64,000 bases of DNA, taken from the NCBI GenBank assembly GCA_030263715.1, contig SZPM01000013.1, positions 1 through 64,000 on the forward strand. The letters are read 5' to 3'. Position 1 is the first letter of the stretch; each line of letters opens with the position of its first letter. The notes below the pieces were generated by a model that worked only from the letters and a program-made list of their open reading frames with translations, searched no databases and had not been told where the DNA came from. Both the position numbers and the translations under genes were made by a program. Origin of the DNA: ATM1 sp003577165 (GTDB lineage: Bacteria > Armatimonadota > Fimbriimonadia > Fimbriimonadales > ATM1). This document shows, piece by piece, positions 27,179 to 34,538 of the stretch.

Positions 27179-28504
27179 ATGCGCTACATTCCCCACACCG
27201 ACGCCGATCGCAAGGAAATGCTCCAAACGATCGGCGTTTCCACGATCGACGAACTGTTCGAGCAGATTCCCGGCAATCTGCGCGTTAGTGGACCTCTAAA
27301 CATCCCGGAGTCACTGGATGAGCACGCGCTCCTCGTTGAGCTGCGAAAGATCGGGTCCGCGAATCGAAGCACGAGTGACCTCATCTCCTTCCTGGGCGCA
27401 GGAGTCTACGAGCATTACGTCCCATCAATCGTCATGGAACTCATCAGCCGAGGTGAGTTCCTTTCGGCATACACGCCCTATCAACCCGAAGTGAGCCAAG
27501 GCTACTTGCAGACCATCTACGAGTTCCAAACGATGATCTGCGAGATTACGGGGATGGAGGTGGCGAACGCCTCAATGTACGATGGCGCGACGGCGCTGTC
27601 TGAAGCCGTCATCATGGCGAGCGGACTTAAGCACCGCTCGAGGATCCTCGTGGCCCGCGAAGTTCACCCACATTACGTCCAATGCGTGCAGACGTTCGCA
27701 CGCTCAGTCGAGTGTCAGGTCGAAATCGTTGACACCGACAAACTCGTGGACACGCTGGACGACACTACGGCCTGCGTTGCGTTCCAATATCCGGATTTCT
27801 TTGGTCGAGCCTTCAACCCGCGTTCGCTCATCGACGCCGCGCATCGCAGTGGAGCGTTAGCGATCGCGATTTCCGATCCGGTCGCCCTCGGCGTGCTCGA
27901 ACCGCCGGGCTCCTTCGGCGCGGATGTCGTTGTCGGCGACTGCCAAAGCCTCGGAATACCAATGGGATTTGGTGGCCCCCACGCGGGCTACTTTGCCGTG
28001 AAGCGCGAACTGGTTCGGGCGATCCCAGGGAGGATTGTGGGAGCAACGCACGACTCCCAGGGCCGGCGGGGTTTCGTCATGACCCTCAGGACACGAGAAC
28101 AGGACATTCGCCGCGAAAAGGCCACGAGCAACATCTGCACGAACCAGGCCCTGATGGCGCTCTGCGCGACAGTGTGGATGTCGGCGCTCGGAAAGAGTGG
28201 CTTCCGCAAGGTAGCAGAGACTTGCGCGCAAAACGCCCATTACGCAGCCTCGCAGCTCTGCCGCATACCGGGAATCCGGCTGAGGTTTCCTGAGAGTCCG
28301 TTCGTCTTTGAGTTCGTTATTGACTGCGGCATGAACGCCACGCAGGTGCGCGACAAGTTGATGCCGGAAGGCTTCCTTGCCGGCGCGCCTCTCGGAAAGT
28401 GGTTCCCCGATCTGCAGTCCTGCTTGCTCGTCGCGGTGACGGAAGTGAGGACTCGTGATGAAATTGATAGGTTCGTGACCGAGTTCGCGAAGGTGGTGAG
28501 TTGA
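27179..28504 (+). CDS. gcvPA: glycine dehydrogenase (decarboxylating) subunit 1
   Basis: 441 residues, the N-terminal half of a two-subunit P protein. Typical stretches are RYIPHTDADRKEML at the start, YTPYQPEVSQGYLQ, YDGATALSEAV and MGFGGPHAGYFA. Together with gcvPB it decarboxylates glycine using PLP. The stop TGA overlaps the start of gcvPB (TGATG). Confidence 0.96.
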   Translation: MRYIPHTDADRKEMLQTIGVSTIDELFEQIPGNLRVSGPLNIPESLDEHALLVELRKIGSANRSTSDLISFLGAGVYEHYVPSIVMELISRGEFLSAYTPYQPEVSQGYLQTIYEFQTMICEITGMEVANASMYDGATALSEAVIMASGLKHRSRILVAREVHPHYVQCVQTFARSVECQVEIVDTDKLVDTLDDTTACVAFQYPDFFGRAFNPRSLIDAAHRSGALAIAISDPVALGVLEPPGSFGADVVVGDCQSLGIPMGFGGPHAGYFAVKRELVRAIPGRIVGATHDSQGRRGFVMTLRTREQDIRREKATSNICTNQALMALCATVWMSALGKSGFRKVAETCAQNAHYAASQLCRIPGIRLRFPESPFVFEFVIDCGMNATQVRDKLMPEGFLAGAPLGKWFPDLQSCLLVAVTEVRTRDEIDRFVTEFAKVVS

Positions 28505-29982
28505 TGGCCGACTTTCCACTGATCTTTGAGAAGTCGAAGCCCGGTCGGTTGGGCGCCCCCCCTCCGGTCTGCGATGTTCCCGGCCAGCCTTTGACCGACC
28601 TATTGCCACGCGACCTGATTCGTGAACCTGCCGCACTGCCTGAACTCGGTGAACTCGAAGTGGTAAGGCACTTCACGAACCTGAGCCATCGAAACTACGG
28701 CATCGACACGGGTTTCTATCCTCTCGGCTCATGCACGATGAAATACAACCCTCGGGTGAATGAAGCCGCCGCGGCGAACCCCTCTTTCACGGGAGTCCAT
28801 CCGATGCAGCCGGTTGAAACCGTTCAGGGCTGTCTTCGCGTGGTCCATGACCTTCAATCATGGATGGCGGAGATCACGGGCTTTTCGACGGCGACGATGC
28901 AGCCACCGGCAGGCGCGAGCGGGGAACTGCTCTGCCTTCTCATGATCCGCGCTTACCACGAATCTCGAGGAGAGGCAGAACAGCGTCGGGTCGTGCTCGT
29001 GCCCGACAGCGCGCACGGAACGAACCCCGCAAGCGCGGCACGGGCTGGGTACCGCGTCGAGTCGATTAAGACCGATGCGAAGGGACTCACCGACATCGAA
29101 GACCTCAAAGCGCATCTGAGCGAAAACGTCGCGGCGATGATGCTCACAAACCCGAGCACGCTGGGCCTTTTTGAGGAGAACATCGTGGAGGTCTGCGAAT
29201 TGCTTCACTCGTGCGGCGCACAAGTGTTCTGCGACGGAGCCAACATGAACGCAATGGTCGGCGTGACACGACCTGGCGACCACGGCTTCGACTGCATGCA
29301 CCTAAACCTCCACAAGACGTTCAGCACACCGCATGGCGGTGGCGGTCCTGGCTGCGGATGTGTCGCCGTGAAGGCGCATCTGGAACCGTTCCTCCCGACT
29401 CCCGTCGTCGCGAAAGAAGGAGACGCATACAAACTCGAGTGGGATAGGGAGAGTTCCGTCGGCAGGGTGCACGCGTTCTTCGGTAACTTCCTGATGAACG
29501 TGCGTGCCTGGGCGTACGTGAGGGCCTACGGCCGGGAAGGTCTTCCGGAAATCGCGCGCCATGCCGTTCTGAACGCGAATTACGTGCAGGCTAGAATTCG
29601 ATCGGAGTTTCCGCCTGCATTCGATCGACACTGCATGCACGAGTGCGTGCTGACGGCAAAGCCGCTCCGCGAATTCGGCGTGCGCGCACTCGATGTCAGC
29701 AAACGCCTCATAGACTACGGCTTCCATCCACCGACGAACTACTTCCCGCTCATTGTTCCAGAGGCGCTGATGATCGAGCCGACGGAAACTGAAACCAAGG
29801 AGACGCTGGACGCCTTCTGTGATGTGATGCTACGCATTGCGCAAGAAGCGAAGGAGAATCCGGAGGTGCTCCACTCGGCGCCGCACAACGCCACGGTCGG
29901 TCGTCTCGACGAGGCGTATGCTGCGAAGACGCTGGACGTGAAGTGGAACCGGAATCCAGGCAGCCCAGTTGAAGTCGGATAG
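28504..29982 (+). CDS. gcvPB: glycine dehydrogenase (decarboxylating) subunit 2
   Basis: About 492 residues, the PLP-binding half of the split P protein. The PLP lysine lies in HLNLHKTFSTPHGGGGPG. FYPLGSCTMKYNPR and AHGTNPASA are also family hallmarks. ATG 28504 overlaps the gcvPA stop and is preceded by GGTGG. A TTG three bases earlier is possible but less likely. The end overlaps the lipoate ligase gene by 14 nt. Confidence 0.96.
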   Translation: MADFPLIFEKSKPGRLGAPPPVCDVPGQPLTDLLPRDLIREPAALPELGELEVVRHFTNLSHRNYGIDTGFYPLGSCTMKYNPRVNEAAAANPSFTGVHPMQPVETVQGCLRVVHDLQSWMAEITGFSTATMQPPAGASGELLCLLMIRAYHESRGEAEQRRVVLVPDSAHGTNPASAARAGYRVESIKTDAKGLTDIEDLKAHLSENVAAMMLTNPSTLGLFEENIVEVCELLHSCGAQVFCDGANMNAMVGVTRPGDHGFDCMHLNLHKTFSTPHGGGGPGCGCVAVKAHLEPFLPTPVVAKEGDAYKLEWDRESSVGRVHAFFGNFLMNVRAWAYVRAYGREGLPEIARHAVLNANYVQARIRSEFPPAFDRHCMHECVLTAKPLREFGVRALDVSKRLIDYGFHPPTNYFPLIVPEALMIEPTETETKETLDAFCDVMLRIAQEAKENPEVLHSAPHNATVGRLDEAYAAKTLDVKWNRNPGSPVEVG

Positions 29983-30691
29983 GGATTTCCTCCAAGTCGA
30001 GCACGCGCGCGCGGGCGACTACAACATGCGAGTCGACGCGGAACTGCTCCACGCTGCGTCGGAGGGCCGCGGTGGCGCGCGCATTTACGAGTGGGACGGT
30101 CCGTGGGTGTCCTTGGGCACTTCTCAGTCGCCGGACAGAGACCTGATTGATCCTGCTGCCATCCGATGGGTACGAAGGCCCACGGGGGGGAAGGCGGTTC
30201 TCCACGGCCACGACGTCACCGTTTCGATCGCCTGCCCGCTTTCGTCGCTTTGTCCTGATTCGCGTAAGGTGACCGACGTCTACCGGCGCATCATCGCGCC
30301 GATCATTGCGGGGTTAAACGGGGCGGGAATCTCGGCCCGCCTCGCTGCCGATACGCCGTTCGGTCGTACGAAGGGCCGCACGTCGGATTGCTTCAGCCAC
30401 ATCTCGCCGATTGACGTCGTCGATGCGACAACGGGCCGTAAGTTGGTTGGATGCGCCTTGCGGGTCACGCGGGAGGCTGTACTGGCCCAATGCAGCGCGC
30501 CCGTGGGGATGCCGCTCGTCGACCCGGCAGAGGTCTTTCGGTCCCCGCACGTCCCGCAGCCACTGGAAGTCGGCAAGGAAAGCCTGGTCGCCTCTCTCCG
30601 CCGGGAACTGGCCTCGTTCCTGGGCACAAATGAAAACGTTGCAGAGAACGATAATCCTCTGCAACGTGATGACGGTCTGCGGCCGCGTTAG
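29969..30691 (+). CDS. lipoate-protein ligase family protein (LplA/LipM-like)
   Basis: 240 residues of the BPL/LPL_A/LPL_B fold. The signature WVRRPTGGKAVLHGHDVT is present, with the ligand lysine probably in GRKLVGCALRV. It attaches or transfers a lipoyl/octanoyl group, most likely onto the GcvH encoded in the same operon. TTG 29969 is taken as the start because the N-terminal NMRVDAELL helix must be included; the first ATG would delete it. Its 3' end contains the hairpin that probably terminates the opposing sigma-factor gene, and the two genes overlap by 4 nt. Confidence 0.87.
   Translation: MKSDRDFLQVEHARAGDYNMRVDAELLHAASEGRGGARIYEWDGPWVSLGTSQSPDRDLIDPAAIRWVRRPTGGKAVLHGHDVTVSIACPLSSLCPDSRKVTDVYRRIIAPIIAGLNGAGISARLAADTPFGRTKGRTSDCFSHISPIDVVDATTGRKLVGCALRVTREAVLAQCSAPVGMPLVDPAEVFRSPHVPQPLEVGKESLVASLRRELASFLGTNENVAENDNPLQRDDGLRPR
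30632..30667 (-). terminator. likely intrinsic terminator of the sigma-factor gene, inside the ligase coding end
   Basis: Perfect 11-bp inverted repeat ACGTTGCAGAG (30636-30646) and CTCTGCAACGT (30657-30667) with a 10-nt loop. Read on the minus strand it is followed by TTTTC, a short U tract, 21 nt beyond the sigma-factor stop. On the plus strand it lies within the last codons of the lipoate ligase gene. Confidence 0.65.
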
Positions 30692-31644
30692 GCCGACGAC
30701 TGGAGTTGGACGCCCAACTCCCGGAGTTTTTCGCCGATGTGCCGCAACTTCTTCATTGCCCGAAGTTCGATCTGCCGGACGCGCTCGCGGGTTACATTGA
30801 GAGCGGTTCCAACCTCTTCGAGGGTGCGGGGCCGATTGTCGTCCAGACCGAACCGCAGGCGCACGACGTCGCGCTCTCTGGAGGTCAGGCGGCCGAGGAT
30901 CGAGTCGATCTCCTGCTGCTTGATCATCTCCTTCGTCACTTCCGCCGGTTCCGGCATCGCCTTGTTCGGCACGAAGTCTCCGAGGGAACTGTTGTCCTTC
31001 TCGCCGACCGGCGTTTCAAGGCTGAGCGGCTCGGCCGACACGCGAAGCATCTCGCGGACGCGGTCGATGGAGAGACCCACCTCGGCGGCGATCTCCTCTT
31101 CGGTCGGCTCTCGCTGGAACTCCTGCTGCAGCCGGTTCTGGGTCTTGACGACCTTGTTGATCAGCTCGGCCACGTAGACGGGGATCCGGATCGTTCGGCC
31201 CTGGTTGATGATCGCTCGGGCGATCGCCCTTCGAATCCACCAGGTGGCGTACGTGCTGAAGCGGAAGCCCTTTCTCCAGTCGAACTTCTCGACCGCCCGG
31301 ATGAGGCCCAGATTGCCCTCCTGAATCAGGTCGGCCAGCGGGATTCCCCGAGCGTTGTACTTCTTCGCGATGCTCACGACAAGCCGGAGGTTCGACTCGA
31401 TCAGGATTCGCTTGGCCTGGTCGTCACCGATCTGAACTCGGCGGGCCAGGGAGACCTCCTGTTCGGGCGTGAGCAATTGGGCGCGCCGGGTCTGGCGCAT
31501 CCACATTTCGAGGTCCTCGGTCTCGTCCGGAACTTCTTCCGGCTCGGCCTCGGCCTCCTCTTCTTCTTCAGCCTCCTCCTCTTCGAGCAGCTCTTCTTCG
31601 AGCGGCTCCTCGGTCTGAGGAGTCAGCACAGTGTTTGCAGTCAT
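30688..31644 (-). CDS. sigA: RNA polymerase primary-type sigma factor (SigA/RpoD-like)
   Basis: 318 residues. An unusual Glu-rich N-terminus (residues ~10-45) replaces region 1.1. It is followed by region 1.2 (DLEMWMRQ), region 2 (LIQEGNLGLIRAVEKFDW, FSTYATWWIRRAIARAI), region 3 and region 4 (NVTRERVRQIELRAMKKLR). Strong region 2.4 and 4.2 conservation fits the housekeeping or a group 2 sigma. ATG 31644 is chosen; the frame extends 17 codons upstream. Confidence 0.93.
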   Translation of the reverse strand: MTANTVLTPQTEEPLEEELLEEEEAEEEEEAEAEPEEVPDETEDLEMWMRQTRRAQLLTPEQEVSLARRVQIGDDQAKRILIESNLRLVVSIAKKYNARGIPLADLIQEGNLGLIRAVEKFDWRKGFRFSTYATWWIRRAIARAIINQGRTIRIPVYVAELINKVVKTQNRLQQEFQREPTEEEIAAEVGLSIDRVREMLRVSAEPLSLETPVGEKDNSSLGDFVPNKAMPEPAEVTKEMIKQQEIDSILGRLTSRERDVVRLRFGLDDNRPRTLEEVGTALNVTRERVRQIELRAMKKLRHIGEKLRELGVQLQSSA

Positions 31645-31920
31645 ATCGTCTTTTCGCGTGCTCAATACAGACGCCCGTCCCTTACGGCTTGTCACCCATG
31701 TCTACGCGTGGGCGGCGCGAAAAGTCGCGCCAGGTTTGCCTGCAGGCCGGAGCCTCGTGGATTTGCGGGCATCGTTCGCCGCGTCCGAATACAAACTAAC
31801 ACATCTTCGGGCCTTAGGCAAGGGTTTTTTTTCCCGAAGAGGCAGAATTTTGCGCGGCCGCCCAGTTAGACGCAGTTTACCCGCCAGTCGGTTCGGCGCC
31901 CGGGAATCCCGGTACCGGTT
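31645..31920 (-). promoter_or_regulatory. 276-nt region upstream of sigA with several inverted repeats
   Basis: No gene is seen. It contains a 7-bp hairpin GGCGCGA-aaag-TCGCGCC (31714-31731), and an inverted repeat CTTCGGG (31805-31811) / CCCGAAG (31833-31839) enclosing GCCTTAGGC and a T8 run (31825-31832, A8 on the sense strand of the neighbouring genes). These probably terminate the desulfurase gene or structure the sigA leader. No promoter could be pinned down. Confidence 0.4.
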
Positions 31921-33048
31921 TCAGCCCGCTGCGTAGCCGGCCAGGCCCCTGACCTCGGATACGGCCCGGGGGAACTCCTGGATTAGGTAGTCCACCTCCG
32001 CGTCCGTCGTGAGCCTGCTCAGGCTGATTCGGACGCTGCCCTTCAGCCACTCCTGGGGCAGGCCAATGGCGTTGAGCACGTGGCTACCGAGGCCGGAGCC
32101 GCTCGCGCAGGCCGCTCCTGCGGTACAGCAGATGCCGTGGGAGTCGAGGTTGATGATGACCGCCTCGCCTTCCGTCCGATACAGGGAGAGATTGATGATG
32201 TGCGGCGCCCCGTCCGGCTGGCCGTTGACCCGCACGTCCGGCACGGTGGCCACGATGGCGTCGATGATTCTTTGCCTCTGGCGCGCCATCTTCTCGATTT
32301 CCACCGCGCCCTGGCGCATGGCGATCTTCGCGGCGGCGCCGAGGCCGACGATGCCGGCGACGTTGAGCGTCCCAGACCGACGCCCCCCCTCCTGCAGTCC
32401 GCCGACCATGAACCGCTTGAGAGGGCATCCGTTCCGGACCCACAGCATGCCGATGCCCTTCGGAGCATGAAACTTGTGTCCGGAGAGGGTTGCGTAGTCG
32501 GTCGGCCTGTTCTGAACCTCGAGTTTGTGTTTCCCAACGCCTTGTGTGATGTCGCTATGAAAGAGCGCGCCTGCCCGGTGCGCCATCTCGCCGATCTTGT
32601 CGATGTCCTGCACCGCGCCGATCTCATTGTTCACCGACATGACGCTGACCAATTCGGTCGGCGATTCGAGCAGCCTCTCGTAGGCTTCGAAGTCGAGAGT
32701 GCCCTGCTGGTCGACCGGGATCAAGTCGGCCCGCCCCGACTCGAGGGCTGGGTTGCGAACGGACGGGTGTTCGATGTCGGAGACGAGCATACGCCCCCCG
32801 AACGTGTTGAGGACGGTGTCGTTCGCCTCCGTCGCTCCGGAGGTGAAGATAATCTCGGCAGGGTCGTCTGCGCCGATGAGTTCGGCAAGCGTGCGCCGTG
32901 CCTCTTCAATTGCTGCTTTTGCGCGAAAGGCCATCGAGTGCAGAGCGCTCGGATTTGCGTAACATTCGGTTAAAAACGGCATCATGGCGTCCAGAACTTC
33001 TGGATCCACTTTTGTGCTGGCTGCGTTGTCGAAGTACGCTACTTGCAT
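31921..33048 (-). CDS. iscS: cysteine desulfurase (NifS/IscS family)
   Basis: 375 residues, a PLP enzyme that takes sulfur from cysteine for Fe-S cluster and thiolation pathways. Motifs: YFDNAASTKVDPEVL at the N-terminus, FTSGATEANDTVL, the PLP lysine in SGHKFHAPKGIG, and the active-site cysteine in AGAACASGSG. It starts inside the end of the upstream MarR gene (10-nt overlap). No iscU or sufU scaffold gene is next to it. The symbol denotes the family; whether it is IscS or NifS is not resolved. Confidence 0.92.
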   Translation of the reverse strand: MQVAYFDNAASTKVDPEVLDAMMPFLTECYANPSALHSMAFRAKAAIEEARRTLAELIGADDPAEIIFTSGATEANDTVLNTFGGRMLVSDIEHPSVRNPALESGRADLIPVDQQGTLDFEAYERLLESPTELVSVMSVNNEIGAVQDIDKIGEMAHRAGALFHSDITQGVGKHKLEVQNRPTDYATLSGHKFHAPKGIGMLWVRNGCPLKRFMVGGLQEGGRRSGTLNVAGIVGLGAAAKIAMRQGAVEIEKMARQRQRIIDAIVATVPDVRVNGQPDGAPHIINLSLYRTEGEAVIINLDSHGICCTAGAACASGSGLGSHVLNAIGLPQEWLKGSVRISLSRLTTDAEVDYLIQEFPRAVSEVRGLAGYAAG

Positions 33049-33578
33049 TCCTCAAGGGCTCCGACTCTAAGAAGTGGACAATCGCATTGGCCGTCGGAGC
33101 CACACCGCACACACACTTCGCCGCCCTCGACGAGACCTGCGTCGCTCGCAGCGCGGATGAACCGATCGAGCGATTGCAGAAAACCGAGCTGCTCTTCGTC
33201 GGACATCTCTGCCAATGCCTCGCCGAGCAAGTTGGTTCGCGTTGAGTTGAGATCGTCGAGGACTTGCTTTCCTGTGTCAGAGAGGACGACCTTTACGAGT
33301 CGCCTGTCCGAACGTACTCCCACCTTCTTGATGAGTCCTTTCTTGTGGAGGCGGGTCACCATGTTCGTCGCGCTCGGGTATGCCGTCCTCATGCCTTCCG
33401 CCATTTCTCCGACGGTCGAGTGAGGGTGACGCGCGATGAAGCGCAATGCTTCGTATTGGGCCAGTGTCAGGGAAGTCGGACCATTGCCGCCCATCAGTTT
33501 CTCCCCCAACCCGATCCGGAAGAGCCTTACAAAAAGGTCTCCGAGCAGTTCGGCGCGACCGACCCCATGGGCCACCAT
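33039..33578 (-). CDS. MarR family regulator with C-terminal cysteine cluster
   Basis: 179 residues. The winged helix covers residues ~35-110 (TVGEMAEGMRTAYPSATNMVTRLHKKGLI, wing VRSDRRLVKVVL). The C-terminal tail carries Cys156, 159, 165, 167 and 178 (VCVRCGSDGQCDCPL), a spacing that could hold an iron-sulfur cluster or zinc. Ordinary MarR proteins lack this tail. It overlaps the cysteine desulfurase gene by 10 nt, which suggests feedback control of sulfur or Fe-S supply. This is inference. Confidence 0.8.
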   Translation of the reverse strand: MVAHGVGRAELLGDLFVRLFRIGLGEKLMGGNGPTSLTLAQYEALRFIARHPHSTVGEMAEGMRTAYPSATNMVTRLHKKGLIKKVGVRSDRRLVKVVLSDTGKQVLDDLNSTRTNLLGEALAEMSDEEQLGFLQSLDRFIRAASDAGLVEGGEVCVRCGSDGQCDCPLLRVGALEECK

Positions 33579-33584
33579 GAAATC

Positions 33585-33590
33585 AGTTTA
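33585..33590 (-). promoter_or_regulatory. candidate -10 box of the marR-iscS operon
   Basis: TAAACT on the minus strand, 6 nt upstream of the ATG at 33578 in a short gap after sucD. No -35 box is seen. The mRNA is probably leaderless. Confidence 0.45.
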
Positions 33591-33605
33591 TCACAGGTAA
33601 TGAGC

Positions 33606-34484
33606 CTATGCGCGGGCTGCGAGCGCTTCTCGGACCAGAACCGGTATCTCCGTCGTCGAATCGGCAACCTTTGCGCCTGCGCCCTCGAGGGCGGACACCT
33701 TGCTCTCGGGGCCTCCAACGCCGCCGCTGATGATCGCCCCGGCGTGTCCCATCCGCTTGCCGGGAGGCGCGGTGCGGCCGCTGATGAAGGCGACCACAGG
33801 CTTCGACATGGTGCGGATCATCTCTGAGGCTGCCTCCTCGTCGTTGCCGCCGATTTCGCCAATCAGGACGACCGCCTGCGTCTCCTCATCGCTCTCGAAG
33901 AGGGGGAGCACGTCGACAAATCGAGTTCCCAGCAAGGGGTCGCCGCCGATGCCGACGCAGGTGCTTTGGCCCAATCCCGCCAAAGTGAGTTCATTCACGA
34001 TTTCGTAGGTCAGGGTCCCGCTTCGGCTCACGAGGCCGACCGGCCCCTTGCGAAAGATGTGGCCGGGCATGATGCCGATCTTGCAGAGTTCCGGCGAGAT
34101 GATCCCTGCGCAGTTCGGACCAAGGAGTCTCGTCTTGCCGTTTTCTCGCACCCGGTTGACGGCGCGTACCATGTCCTTCTGCGGGATGCCTTCTGTAATC
34201 GCACACACGAATGGGATGTCCGCGGCCTCCGCTTCTAAGATCGCGTCCGCCGCGAACGGGCCGGGGACGAAGATGACGCTCGCGTTCGCGTTCGTCGCTC
34301 GCTTCGCGTCCTCGACGGAATCGAAGACAGGCACGCCTGCGAATTCTGTGCCGCCTTTGCCGGGCGTTACGCCCGCGACGACGTTCGTTCCGTACTCGAG
34401 CATCTGCTCGGTATGAAATCCCCCCTCGCGTCCAGTGATCCCCTGAACGATGAGGCGAGTGTTCTTATCAACGAGGATTGACAT
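33606..34484 (-). CDS. sucD: succinyl-CoA ligase alpha subunit
   Basis: 292 residues. Motifs are VQGITGREGGFHTEQML, GVTPGKGG, LLGPNCAG and the phosphohistidine in KRMGHAGAIISGG. It catalyses the substrate-level phosphorylation step of the TCA cycle together with SucB-type beta subunit SucC, which is not next to it. A strong hairpin ends 11 nt before its ATG and no Shine-Dalgarno is visible. Confidence 0.95.
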   Translation of the reverse strand: MSILVDKNTRLIVQGITGREGGFHTEQMLEYGTNVVAGVTPGKGGTEFAGVPVFDSVEDAKRATNANASVIFVPGPFAADAILEAEAADIPFVCAITEGIPQKDMVRAVNRVRENGKTRLLGPNCAGIISPELCKIGIMPGHIFRKGPVGLVSRSGTLTYEIVNELTLAGLGQSTCVGIGGDPLLGTRFVDVLPLFESDEETQAVVLIGEIGGNDEEAASEMIRTMSKPVVAFISGRTAPPGKRMGHAGAIISGGVGGPESKVSALEGAGAKVADSTTEIPVLVREALAARA

Positions 34485-34495
34485 TTGCTGAAGGG

Positions 34496-34531
34496 CCCCC
34501 TCCCCAACGCATTTCTGCGATGGGGAGGGGG
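34496..34531 (-). terminator. strong hairpin between hppA and sucD
   Basis: Stem CCCCCTCCCCA / TGGGGAGGGGG, extended after an A-A mismatch by CGCA-tttc-TGCG, about 15 base pairs. It follows the pyrophosphatase stop by 7 nt and precedes the sucD ATG by 11 nt. There is no U tract, so it may be a terminator, an RNA-stability element or a translation-control hairpin for sucD. Confidence 0.6.
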
Positions 34532-34538
34532 ATCGCAG

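Noticed and set aside
30706..31869. A 387-codon plus-strand ORF over the sigma-factor gene
   Set aside because: Leu/Phe-rich runs are the reverse image of the sigma factor's Glu-rich tail, and regions 2 and 4 are unambiguous on the minus strand.
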